Source: Pseudomonas tolaasii NCPPB 2192
Lineage (GTDB): Bacteria > Pseudomonadota > Gammaproteobacteria > Pseudomonadales > Pseudomonadaceae
DNA length: 64,000 nucleotides
Assembly: GCF_002813445.1 (NCBI RefSeq)
Contig: NZ_PHHD01000001.1
Location: 3,348,001 to 3,412,000 of the forward strand
Direction: 5' to 3'
Both the position numbers and the translations under genes were made by a program. Positions 52,440 through 60,471 of the stretch are shown piece by piece; position 1 is the first letter of the stretch, and the number at the start of each line of letters is the position of its first letter. The notes beneath the pieces are model-generated. The model was not told where the DNA came from. It saw only the letters and a list, made by a program, of their open reading frames with translations, and made no database searches.

Positions 52440-53864
52440 TCAGGCCATCTGCGCCGCTGCGGTGACTTGGGCAGGCTGCGCCGAACGCACGGTGCGCCAA
52501 GTGTTGTAAGCCATCAGGAACATGCCGCTGAGGAACACCGCGCCGCCCACCAGCCGCACGATGAAGCCGGGGTGGCTGGCCACCAGGGTTTCGACGAAGG
52601 AGTAGGTCAGGGTGCCGTCTTCGTTGACCGCGCGCCACATCAGGCCCTGGGCGATGCCGTTGACCCACATCGAGGCGATGTAGAGCACGGTGCCGATGGT
52701 GGCCAGCCAAAAGTGCGCGTTGATCAGGCCGAGGCTGTACATCTGCTCGCGGCCGAAAATTTTCGGGATCATGTGGTACAGCGCGCCGATGGAGATCATC
52801 GCCACCCAGCCCAGCGCGCCGGCGTGTACGTGGCCGATGGTCCAGTCGGTGTAGTGGGAGAGGGCGTTGACGGTCTTGATCGCCATCATCGGGCCTTCGA
52901 AGGTCGACATGCCGTAGAACGCCAGGGACACCACCAGGAAGCGCAGGATCGGGTCGCTGCGCAACTTATGCCAGGCGCCCGACAGGGTCATCATGCCGTT
53001 GATCATGCCGCCCCAGCTCGGTGCCAGCAGCACCAGCGACATCACCATGCCCAGGGACTGTGCCCAGTCCGGCAGCGCGGTGTAGTGCAAGTGGTGGGGA
53101 CCTGCCCAGATGTACAGGGTGATCAGCGCCCAGAAGTGCACGATGGACAAGCGATAGGAATACACCGGACGTTCGGCTTGCTTGGGCACGAAGTAGTACA
53201 TCATCCCCAGGAAGCCGGCAGTGAGGAAAAAGCCTACCGCGTTATGCCCGTACCACCACTGCACCATGGCATCTGTCGCACCGCCGTAGAGGGAATAGGA
53301 CTTGGTCAGGCTGACCGGGATTTCCAGGTTGTTGACGATGTGCAGAATGGCCACGGTGATGATGAACGCACCGAAGAACCAGTTGCCGACGTAGATGTGC
53401 TCGGTGTTGCGCTTCATCACCGTGCCGAAGAATACGATGGCGTAGGCCACCCAGACGATGGTGATCAGAATGTCGATCGGCCATTCCAGCTCGGCGTATT
53501 CCTTGGAGCTGGTGTAGCCCAGCGGCAAGGTGATCGCGGCCAGGACGATGACCAACTGCCAGCCCCAGAAGCAGAACGCGGCGATTTTCGGCGCGAACAG
53601 CTGGGTTTGGCAGGTGCGTTGCACCGAGTAGAAGGAGCTGGCGAACAGCGCGCAGCCGCCGAAGGCGAAGATCACCGCGTTGGTGTGCAGCGGACGCAGG
53701 CGACCGAAGCTGGTCCACGGCAGATCGAAGTTCAGAGCAGGCCAGACCAATTGGGCCGCGAGAAAAACCCCGAGCCCCATGCCGACGATGCCCCACACCA
53801 CCGTCATAATGGCGAATTGGCGGACCACCTTGTAGTTATAGGCGGTACTTAAAGTAGTGTTCAT
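52440..53864 (-). CDS. ccoN: cbb3 oxidase catalytic subunit I (copy 2)
   Basis: 474-residue paralogue of CcoN1 with the same haem- and copper-binding segments (LHTNAVIFAFGG, WWYGHNAVGFFLT, WAGPHHLHYTALPDW, DWTIGHVHAGALGWV). The longest stretches of identity lie in the middle and end; the N-terminus is shorter (MNTTLSTAYNYKVV). GGGGAACC precedes the ATG at 53864. A near-perfect ANR box stands 105 bp upstream, inside the divergent hydrolase gene, so this operon should be the one induced at low oxygen. Confidence 0.96.
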   Translation of the reverse strand: MNTTLSTAYNYKVVRQFAIMTVVWGIVGMGLGVFLAAQLVWPALNFDLPWTSFGRLRPLHTNAVIFAFGGCALFASSFYSVQRTCQTQLFAPKIAAFCFWGWQLVIVLAAITLPLGYTSSKEYAELEWPIDILITIVWVAYAIVFFGTVMKRNTEHIYVGNWFFGAFIITVAILHIVNNLEIPVSLTKSYSLYGGATDAMVQWWYGHNAVGFFLTAGFLGMMYYFVPKQAERPVYSYRLSIVHFWALITLYIWAGPHHLHYTALPDWAQSLGMVMSLVLLAPSWGGMINGMMTLSGAWHKLRSDPILRFLVVSLAFYGMSTFEGPMMAIKTVNALSHYTDWTIGHVHAGALGWVAMISIGALYHMIPKIFGREQMYSLGLINAHFWLATIGTVLYIASMWVNGIAQGLMWRAVNEDGTLTYSFVETLVASHPGFIVRLVGGAVFLSGMFLMAYNTWRTVRSAQPAQVTAAAQMA

Positions 53865-53943
53865 GGTTCCCCATCCACGGTTCAACCCAAGCAGATGCGG
53901 CACTTGGGCTGGAGTTATAGGCAGACTAAAAAGCGAGGCAAGC

Positions 53944-54627
53944 ATGGGAGAAGAGCACAAGGCCAGTATTGACGGGGATCAATGGGCGCAGTGTGTGCGC
54001 GAGCGCGGGTGGTTGTGGAATGCCGCGTCAGGCAAGGCGCAAGGCACGTTGATTTTGGCTCACGGCGCGGGCGCACCGATGGACTCGGGTTTCATGACCG
54101 ACATGGCGGCACGCCTTGCCGCACAGGGCGTGAACGTGTTGCGCTTCGAATTTCCCTACATGGCCCAGCGCCGTGTGGACGGCGGCAAGCGCCCGCCAAA
54201 TCCGGCGCCGAAACTGCTGCAAGCATGGCGCGAGGTGCATACCGAGGTGCGACGTCATGTCGCTGGGAAACTTGCCATTGGCGGCAAGTCCATGGGCGGG
54301 CGCATGGCCAGTTTGTTGGCTGACGAATTGGGCGTTGATGGCTTGGTGTGCCTGGGTTATCCGTTCTATGCGGTGGGTAAACCGGAGAAACCACGGACTG
54401 AGCATCTGGCCGGGTTGAAGACGCCGACTTTGATTGTGCAGGGCGAGCGGGATGCGCTGGGTAATCGGGCGGCGGTGGAGGGGTATGACTTATCGCCGAA
54501 TATCGAGGTGATGTGGCTGGTGGCAGGGGATCATGACTTGAAGCCGTTGAAGGCGTCGGGGTTCACTCATGAGCAGCATTTGGAGGTTACGGCGGTTCAG
54601 GTGGCTAAGTTCATCGGCGGCTGTTAG
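53944..54627 (+). CDS. Alpha/beta-family hydrolase
   Basis: 227-residue cytoplasmic hydrolase of the small alpha/beta type related to dienelactone hydrolases and KANL3/Tex30-like proteins. Motifs: TLILAHGAGAPMDSGFMTDMA (oxyanion region), LRFEFPYMAQRR, the nucleophile elbow IGGKSMGGRMAS, IVQGERDALG (acid), and AGDHDLKPL (His). The catalytic triad is complete. ATG at 53944 is preceded by GAGG. The gene is divergent from ccoN2, and its codons 9-13 contain the ANR box of that operon. The substrate is unknown. Confidence 0.85.
   Translation: MGEEHKASIDGDQWAQCVRERGWLWNAASGKAQGTLILAHGAGAPMDSGFMTDMAARLAAQGVNVLRFEFPYMAQRRVDGGKRPPNPAPKLLQAWREVHTEVRRHVAGKLAIGGKSMGGRMASLLADELGVDGLVCLGYPFYAVGKPEKPRTEHLAGLKTPTLIVQGERDALGNRAAVEGYDLSPNIEVMWLVAGDHDLKPLKASGFTHEQHLEVTAVQVAKFIGGC
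53969..53982. promoter_or_regulatory. ANR box of the second cco operon, inside a coding region
   Basis: TTGAC-GGGG-ATCAA matches nine of ten consensus bases. It is 105 bp upstream of ccoN2 and 25 bp inside the divergent hydrolase gene. Confidence 0.75.
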
Positions 54628-54631
54628 GGCC

Positions 54632-54724
54632 TCATCGCAGGCAAGCCAGCTCCCACATTTGACGGTATTCACAAATAGAAATGTGTGAACCCGATCCAAT
54701 GTGGGAGCTGGCTTGCCTGCGATA
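54632..54724. repeat. REP pair, inward-facing orientation
   Basis: CATCGCAGGCAAGCCAGCTCCCACATT and its inverse AATGTGGGAGCTGGCTTGCCTGCGATAG. It lies between the converging hydrolase and aer genes. Confidence 0.9.
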
Positions 54725-54729
54725 GCGGT

Positions 54730-56295
54730 TTACCGGTTGAAACGCTCGACCAGGGAGTACTGGGTATTGGCTGTGTGAGTCAATTCTTCACTCAACTGCG
54801 CCGAATTCAACGCTTGCTCCGACGTCTGATCCGCCAGCAATGCAATGGTGCTGATGTTACGGCTGATCTCTTCGGCCACCGAGCTTTGCTCTTCAGTTGC
54901 CGCCGCGATCTGGGTGGTCATGTCGGTGATGTGCGCCACTGCCTCGCTGATGCCCACCAGCGCCTGATCCGCTTCCATCACCCGCGCCACGCCTTCTTCC
55001 GCCTGGCGATGCCCGGCATCCATGGTTTGCACGGCGGCGCTGGCCGTCTGCTGCAACTTGGCGATCAGGGCATGGATTTGCCCGGTGGATTCGGCGGTGC
55101 GCTGGGCCAGCTGGCGGACTTCGTCAGCCACTACCGCAAAACCACGGCCCATCTCGCCGGCACGTGCGGCTTCGATGGCGGCGTTCAGTGCCAGCAGGTT
55201 GGTCTGGTCGGCAATGCCTTTGATCACGTCCACCACACCGCCGATTTCATCGCTGTCCTTGGCCAGTTGGGTGACGGTCACGCCGGTTTCGCCCACGGCA
55301 ACGGACAGACGCTGAATCGCCTCGCGGGTTTCCCCGGCGATATCGCGCCCGCGCCCGGTCAGGCGGTTGGCTTCCTGAGTCGCGTCAGCCGTGCGCTGCA
55401 CGTGGCTGGCGACTTCCTGAGTGGTCGCCGCCATCTGGTTGACGGCGGTGGCCACTTGCTCGGTTTCCACGCGCTGGCGCTCCAGGCCGCTGGAGCTGTT
55501 GTGCGCCAGGGTGTTGGACTGCGCCGCCTGGCTGTTGAGGTGCTCGGCGGTGTCCTGCAGGCGTGTGAGGCACGTCTTCAGGCGCGCTTCCTGGCTGAGG
55601 ATCGACATTTCCAGTCGCGCCTGAGCACCACGGCTGTCGGTGTACATCTGCGCGATGAGCGGGTCGGACGTGGTCTGCTCGGCCAGGCGCAGCAAGCGCT
55701 TGAGGCCGCGCTGTTGCCAGCTCAGGCCCAGCAGGCCCAGCGGCACCGACAGCGCCGCAGCCAGTGCAAAGCCCCAGTGGGAGTTGAGCGAGGCGCCGAT
55801 CATGAAGCTCAACTGGCTGACCAGAATGAACGGCAGCCAGTCCTGCAACACCGGCAGCCATTTATCGCGTTGGGGAACGGCTGACTTGCCCTGGTTGATG
55901 CGTTGATAGAGCGCTTCGGCGCGGCGGATCTGCTCGGCGGTGGGCTTGATGCGTACTGATTCGTAGCCGATCACCTGATTGCCGTCGAAGACCGGCGTCA
56001 CATAGGCGTTTACCCAATAGTGATCACCACTCTTGCAGCGGTTCTTGACGATGCCCATCCATGGCAAGCCTTGTTTGAGCGTGGACCACATGTGCGCGAA
56101 CACGGCCGACGGCACGTCGGGGTGGCGCACGAGGTTGTGCGGGGCACGGACCAGTTCGTCACGGGTGAACCCACTGATTTCGACGAAGGCGTCGTTGCAG
56201 TAAGTGATCACCCCTTTGGCGTCTGTGGTGGAGATCAACCGTTGCTGAGCGGGGAAGGTACGTTCGCGCTGGGTAACGGGTTGGTTATTACGCAT
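54730..56295 (-). CDS. aer: PAS-type aerotaxis receptor / methyl-accepting chemotaxis protein
   Basis: 521 residues. The N-terminal PAS domain (about 15-110) has ISTTDAKGVITYCNDAFVEISGFTRDELVRAPHNLVRHPDVPSAVFAHMW, which is the FAD-binding type of Aer. A short membrane-associated hydrophobic region follows (LPFILVSQLSFMIGASL and WGFALAAALSVPLGLLGLSW, about 155-192), then a cytoplasmic signalling domain whose hairpin tip is DVIKGIADQTNLLALNAAIEAARAGEMGRGFAVVADEVRQLAQRT. No periplasmic sensor is present. It reports redox or oxygen state to CheA. A sigma-28 type promoter lies just upstream. It sits next to the cbb3 cluster, as in other pseudomonads. Confidence 0.93.
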   Translation of the reverse strand: MRNNQPVTQRERTFPAQQRLISTTDAKGVITYCNDAFVEISGFTRDELVRAPHNLVRHPDVPSAVFAHMWSTLKQGLPWMGIVKNRCKSGDHYWVNAYVTPVFDGNQVIGYESVRIKPTAEQIRRAEALYQRINQGKSAVPQRDKWLPVLQDWLPFILVSQLSFMIGASLNSHWGFALAAALSVPLGLLGLSWQQRGLKRLLRLAEQTTSDPLIAQMYTDSRGAQARLEMSILSQEARLKTCLTRLQDTAEHLNSQAAQSNTLAHNSSSGLERQRVETEQVATAVNQMAATTQEVASHVQRTADATQEANRLTGRGRDIAGETREAIQRLSVAVGETGVTVTQLAKDSDEIGGVVDVIKGIADQTNLLALNAAIEAARAGEMGRGFAVVADEVRQLAQRTAESTGQIHALIAKLQQTASAAVQTMDAGHRQAEEGVARVMEADQALVGISEAVAHITDMTTQIAAATEEQSSVAEEISRNISTIALLADQTSEQALNSAQLSEELTHTANTQYSLVERFNR

Positions 56296-56324
56296 GGTTG
56301 TTCAATCCGCAAGGCTTTCAGGGG

Positions 56325-56351
56325 TTGTCGGCCGATGCGGGCATTTATTTA
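56325..56351 (-). promoter_or_regulatory. Sigma-28 (FliA) type promoter of aer
   Basis: Read leftward: TAAA, N15, GCCGACAA (consensus TAAA-N15-GCCGATAA, one mismatch). The -10 end lies 30 bp from the aer ATG. This places the gene in the motility regulon. Confidence 0.75.
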
Positions 56352-56368
56352 ACTTATTTTCGCAACAA

Positions 56369-57160
56369 TCAGCCGGCCAGCATCGGGTAGGTAAACAGCC
56401 CGAAGTGAAGCAGATTCAGGCCGAAGTGCGTGACAATCGCAGCCCCCAAGCCGCCGAAACGGTAAGCCAGGCCGTATCCGAGCCCGGCGATGCCCGCCAG
56501 CAGCACCCAGTGCCAGCCCGCGCCCAGGTGCACCAGACCGAACAGCAACGAAGCCAGCAGCAAGGCAAGGTTCTCGCCGTAGGGCAGATGTTTGAAGCGT
56601 CGGCTGAGGCCGCCCTGAACGTAGCCCCGAAACAGGGCTTCCTCGACCAGGGTCACCAGCAGCAGGTTATTGAGCACCCACAGCCAGGCCTGCTCCGGCC
56701 ATTTCGGTGCCCAACTGATGATGCCCAGCAGGGCGGCGCCACCCAGTGCGGCGACTGCCGTGAGGGCCAGGGCGAGGGCGCTGACACACAGCGTCAGGCG
56801 CAACGAGCGGCGCGCCACAATCCACGGGCAGGCGAGCAACAGCCAGAAGCCGATCAGCGGTTTGTCTTGGTTCAGGTACAGCGAAAACGGTACGGCATCG
56901 GGCGTCAGACGCTGGGGCGCGATGCCGCGTCCATTGTAGAAGCCGGGCAGCCAGTGCATCGCAAGGCCCAGGGCCAGTACGATGAACAGGCCATGGCCGA
57001 GGTAGCGTGCCCAAGGGGTACGTTGCTGGCGAACGGCGTAACCGGCGATCAGCAGCAGTGCAACCGACACCACAGCCAGCACGCCCAATTGCCCGTAGGT
57101 CAGGGCCAGTACATAGCCAACGGAAAGAAGCAGCAAATACAGCCAGGGCAAAGTGATCAT
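56369..57160 (-). CDS. CPBP-family intramembrane metalloprotease
   Basis: 263-residue protein with about eight hydrophobic helices, of the CPBP (CAAX protease/bacteriocin-processing) family. The active motifs are EEALFRGYVQGGL (EExxxR type), FGLVHLGAGW and the C-terminal THFGLNLLHFGL. ATG at 57160 with AAGGA upstream starts MITLPWLYLLLLSVGYV. Family members include type II CAAX prenyl proteases and self-immunity proteins; no bacteriocin gene is near, so its substrate is unknown. Confidence 0.88.
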   Translation of the reverse strand: MITLPWLYLLLLSVGYVLALTYGQLGVLAVVSVALLLIAGYAVRQQRTPWARYLGHGLFIVLALGLAMHWLPGFYNGRGIAPQRLTPDAVPFSLYLNQDKPLIGFWLLLACPWIVARRSLRLTLCVSALALALTAVAALGGAALLGIISWAPKWPEQAWLWVLNNLLLVTLVEEALFRGYVQGGLSRRFKHLPYGENLALLLASLLFGLVHLGAGWHWVLLAGIAGLGYGLAYRFGGLGAAIVTHFGLNLLHFGLFTYPMLAG

Positions 57161-57254
57161 GTGAAATCCTTGGAAAAAACTGGGCGGCATTATAACGACC
57201 GCCAGTGCGCGCGGGCATGAAAACTCCGCCACGCAAAAGGCTGCGGTGAAGTGA

Positions 57255-57284
57255 TTGCAAAGTGTGTAAGCCGCTGGTTATAGT
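57255..57284 (+). promoter_or_regulatory. Promoter upstream of the second EamA gene
   Basis: TTGCAA (57255-57260) and TATAGT (57279-57284; TTATAG at 17 bp is the alternative). Transcription would begin near 57291, leaving a leader of about 290 nt before the EamA start. Confidence 0.55.
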
Positions 57285-57581
57285 CGCCGGGTCCTCATCC
57301 TTTCATACAGATCAGCCCATGCCAGCTTCTTCCCGGTGCATAGCGGTAGTCGACTCAGCGGTCAGCGCTGTGGTCGTGCCGTGCGGGAGCAAGCAGCCTG
57401 CGCAGATCAGTCACTACCCCCCACCTGTCAGTAGCACACCGGTGTACGCAGTCGTATCACCGCCGGGTGTCGGCATTTCGGGCTGATCAGCGAACCGCTG
57501 TTCCCCTCTGCCTGCCTGAAAAAAACTACTGAATTTCAGCTCTGGCTGAATTGGCTTTTTGCCTGATTACAGGTGGTATTC
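57285..57581 (+). other. Long leader of the EamA gene with a possible small upstream ORF
   Basis: About 290 nt lie between the promoter and the EamA ATG. An ATG at 57319 opens 55 codons (to 57486) with YPPPV and SPPGVG near the end. It has no clear ribosome-binding site. The leader contains several short inverted repeats. I do not recognise a known riboswitch. It may be an attenuation leader or simply untranslated sequence. Confidence 0.35.
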
Positions 57582-58442
57582 ATGTCTGTTATTTCGAAAC
57601 AATCCGCGGCCGCGGCGGCCTCGACGAGCCTGTTTGTGCTGCTGTGGAGCAGCGGCGCGATTTTCTCCAAGCTGGGCCTGGTCCACGCGTCGCCCTTTGC
57701 CTTTCTGTTGGCCCGTTTTGCCATCGCCCTTGCGGGGCTGGTAATTCTGGTGCCCGTGCTGAAGTTGAAACTGCCGTGCCCCGGCAAGCCGCTGTGGTAT
57801 GCGGCGGCCACCGGGGTGGTGTTGCTGGGGGCGTATCAGATTTTTTATCTGCTGGCCCTGGACCTCAAGGTTACTCCCGGCGTGATGGCAACCATCATGG
57901 GAGTGCAGCCGATCCTCACGGTGGTGCTGGTGGAACGTCAGCGTTCGTGGAGGCGTGTCTTCGGGCTTGCGCTGGGGTTGGCAGGGTTGATCATGGTGGT
58001 TTATCAGGGCATCGGACTGTCCGGCATGTCCCTCGCCGGGATGCTGTTTGGCTTGTTGGCCCTGGCGAGCATGACGTTCGGGTCGATCATGCAGAAGCGC
58101 ATCACCGACAATCCGCTGGGTACGCTGCCGGTGCAATACCTGGCGGGCCTGGTGCTGTGCTCGGTGTTCGTGCCGTTCCAGCCTTTTCACATTGAGCACA
58201 GTGCCGGTTTTTACCTGCCGGTGTTGTGGATGGGGTTGGTGGTGTCGCTGCTGGCGACACTGTTGCTGTACCGCCTGATCGCCCGGGGCAATCTTGTGAA
58301 TGTCACCAGCCTGTTTTATCTGGTGCCGGCGGTGACGGCCGTGATGGATTTCCTGATTTTTGGCAACCGGCTTGCGCTGTTAAGCATCGCGGGCATGGGG
58401 TTGATCATTGTCGGGTTGGTGTTTGTGTTCCGCAAAGGTTGA
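57582..58442 (+). CDS. EamA/DMT-superfamily transporter
   Basis: 286-residue inner-membrane protein with ten helices in two EamA repeats (about 12-140 and 150-284). ATG at 57582 has AGGTGG five bases upstream. N-terminal SLFVLLWSSGAIFSKLGLVHASPFAFLLARF is typical of metabolite exporters; the second repeat has GLLALASMTFGSIMQKR and ends FGNRLALLSIAGMGLIIVGLVFVFRKG. It is not closely similar to the EamA protein at 28.7 kb. It is preceded by an unusually long leader and followed by a GC-rich hairpin. Substrate unknown. Confidence 0.88.
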   Translation: MSVISKQSAAAAASTSLFVLLWSSGAIFSKLGLVHASPFAFLLARFAIALAGLVILVPVLKLKLPCPGKPLWYAAATGVVLLGAYQIFYLLALDLKVTPGVMATIMGVQPILTVVLVERQRSWRRVFGLALGLAGLIMVVYQGIGLSGMSLAGMLFGLLALASMTFGSIMQKRITDNPLGTLPVQYLAGLVLCSVFVPFQPFHIEHSAGFYLPVLWMGLVVSLLATLLLYRLIARGNLVNVTSLFYLVPAVTAVMDFLIFGNRLALLSIAGMGLIIVGLVFVFRKG

Positions 58443-58451
58443 ATACCCAGG

Positions 58452-58486
58452 CCTCCCTCCTGCGTCGTTAAGGCGCAGCAGGGAGG
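58452..58486 (+). terminator. Hairpin after the EamA gene
   Basis: CCTCCCTCCTGCG pairs with CGCAGCAGGGAGG (one mismatch/bulge) around a 9-nt loop. No T run follows, so it may act as a weak terminator between two converging genes. Confidence 0.5.
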
Positions 58487-58500
58487 TGTGTGCGGTAGAG

Positions 58501-59904
58501 CTAGGGGCGCGCGAGTGATGCGCAGAGCGTATCCGCCATACGCTTCACGTATTCCCGCAGTTCGGGGACCGCCGTGGCTTCCCAGTCACGTGCCTGAAGG
58601 AAGGGGCCGACGTAAAACAGCCAGCCTGAAGGCGTGGCATTGCCGTCCAGCAAGGCGCCGGAGGGGGCGATGTTCAGACCCGTTCCGAGCGCGTCGGGCG
58701 TTAAAAGGCCTTCTTCACGTAAAGAGTTGAGAAGAGGGGTGTCCAGTTGCTGAAAATCCAGCGCAGGTGTTGTGCAGTTGATAACCGCTGTGGCTTGCAA
58801 TTGTTCTTCGGCGCATGCCCCGCGACGACGCAGGGAAACGCTCACGCTGTGAGGGTTTGATCTGTACCCGATGATGCGTGCAGCCGACAGCTTGAGCGTA
58901 CCGCTTGCCAGTTCTGCGTGCAGACGGGCGCCGGGTTGCGGGGCGCAGCGATGGCGATGGGCGTCCCAGTAAGGGCGTATGTGCCTCAGGAACCGCCGGC
59001 GTTCAACAAGGGGTAGGGCATGCCACAATTGCTGAGTTGCAGACCGCAAGCCTCCAATGATGTCTCGCCAGTCTCCATCGGCCAGCGCGTGCTGCCTGAC
59101 CGCGCTGCGCACTGAGCGTAGATAGTGACGTGCACTGCAGTGGGTCAGCATGTGCTCGGACAACCCGCTGTCGTAGGAAGGGTGTGCGCTCAATTCACGA
59201 TGAGGCTGTGGCAAAAGGCCTCGGCGGGACACCGCGTGGATAGTGCCTCTGTGTCCCCGGTCACGAAGGTCCAGCACGACATCCAGCATCGTCAAGCCGC
59301 TACCGATCAGAAATACCGGGTCATCATTGCCGATGCCATTGAGTGCACCCGGTTGCCAGGGGTCGTTTACGTAGCGTGGGCTGTCGTAGAACGGACGGAA
59401 TTCAGGGGCAATGGAGGGTGGGCGGCGGGCGCAGTTACCGACGCTCAAGACAATGGAGTCGGCCCGGAAATGCTCGCCATTCTCCATTAATAAAATCCCG
59501 CCCCCTGCGTCTGGCTGGGGAATTATCTTGATCACTTCTCCCGCGACTTCCTGAAAATCGCACTGGGGTGGAGCATTGCAGATGGCTTCGCGAAGTAACG
59601 CTTCCAGATAGTCACCGTAAAGACGCCGTTCGACGAAACTGCCAGGGCCGGCGGTAGGGAGGCTGCGTTTGACGTAGTTATGGAAACTGCCGTCTTCGCC
59701 TGCGAGCGCATCCATTCTGCCCGCCGGAACATTGAGCACGTGAGCAGGGGCAAGCGTGCCGTAGGCAACGCCCCGGGCCGTGCTGCCAGGCTTGCTGAAA
59801 AGCAGGATCTTCAGAGGGTTGGCCGGTGGGTGGCGCAACAAATGTATAGCCAGCGTCGAGCCGCAGAAGCCTGCGCCGACAATTGCGATGGTCTTGGTAC
59901 TCAT
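58501..59904 (-). CDS. FAD/NAD(P)-binding protein (FAD-NAD(P)-binding, NAD_binding_9 type)
   Basis: 467-residue flavoprotein-like enzyme. The N-terminal dinucleotide-binding motif is TIAIVGAGFCGSTLAIHLLRHP (GxGxxG). ATARGVAYGT-like region reads GSTARGVAYGTLAPAHVLNVPAGRMDAL, typical of the HI0933-like/NAD_binding_9 group. A second GxG motif occurs in VFLIGSGLTMLDVVLDL. ATG at 59904 with GGGAG upstream. It could be a hydroxylase or an oxidoreductase of a small molecule; no partner gene gives the substrate. It is the last gene before the AT-rich start of the polysaccharide locus. Confidence 0.8.
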   Translation of the reverse strand: MSTKTIAIVGAGFCGSTLAIHLLRHPPANPLKILLFSKPGSTARGVAYGTLAPAHVLNVPAGRMDALAGEDGSFHNYVKRSLPTAGPGSFVERRLYGDYLEALLREAICNAPPQCDFQEVAGEVIKIIPQPDAGGGILLMENGEHFRADSIVLSVGNCARRPPSIAPEFRPFYDSPRYVNDPWQPGALNGIGNDDPVFLIGSGLTMLDVVLDLRDRGHRGTIHAVSRRGLLPQPHRELSAHPSYDSGLSEHMLTHCSARHYLRSVRSAVRQHALADGDWRDIIGGLRSATQQLWHALPLVERRRFLRHIRPYWDAHRHRCAPQPGARLHAELASGTLKLSAARIIGYRSNPHSVSVSLRRRGACAEEQLQATAVINCTTPALDFQQLDTPLLNSLREEGLLTPDALGTGLNIAPSGALLDGNATPSGWLFYVGPFLQARDWEATAVPELREYVKRMADTLCASLARP

Positions 59905-60471
59905 TCCAGCTCCCGATTCAACGCCGTCCATTTCTCATTTGACAAGGAAGTTTTTTTGATTTTGTTAGAGCCAACAGAGGTTTGGTAAAGGTGGTGGAGG
60001 TTATAGGCGAAATAATGAAGCGGGCCGGGTATGTCATCCAGTGTGCAACGGCAGCGATTGGAGGTCGTTGATATATATCAGTTTGAGCGAACGACGCGGT
60101 TGGCGATATAGCATAACTGAATATTAACTCGTCTCCTCGGCCTGGGCAGCCTGGCAGGAAAAACGCTGCGTTTATCGCCCTGAATCAAGCGCGCACGTCC
60201 GATCACGTTGTCCTGGAGCGCTCAGCACCCTTCGCCACCCTTCATGCGCAGGGGGAGGGCGGCTTCTCCTTGCGATCCCGAGGGGCATTCTCAAGAGCGA
60301 GCAGCGCGCCCTTTTTTGACGCAAGAAGAGGCGGGTTCGGTAGGCCGATGTCGCCGTAGGATGTAAGATTGTGCTTACAGAGTAATGCTGTAATAATTCT
60401 TACAATATATTCGTTTGAATCCTACTGTTCTCAGCTGTCCAGGAAGAGTTCTTTGTTCGCAAAGGGATGTC
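59905..60471. other. 567-bp AT-rich region upstream of the polysaccharide locus
   Basis: This region is visibly richer in A/T than its surroundings, especially 60060-60140 and 60360-60420, as is common where horizontally variable O-antigen loci begin. It holds two TGTAA/TTACA inverted repeats at 60362-60379 and 60389-60404. No gene, JUMPstart/ops sequence or RNA is recognised. The promoter of the glycosyltransferase and rfb genes is expected here. Confidence 0.5.
60362..60404. promoter_or_regulatory. Pair of TGTAA/TTACA inverted repeats
   Basis: TGTAAG-ATTGTG-CTTACA (60362-60379) and TGTAA-TAATTC-TTACA (60389-60404) share the same arms. Their centres are 26 bp apart. They lie 68 bp before the glycosyltransferase start and look like twin operator sites. 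Confidence 0.5.

Noticed and set aside
54730..56295. ANR box in front of aer
   Set aside because: No TTGAT-N4-ATCAA-like site is visible in the upstream 80 bp; the sigma-28 type promoter explains the position better.
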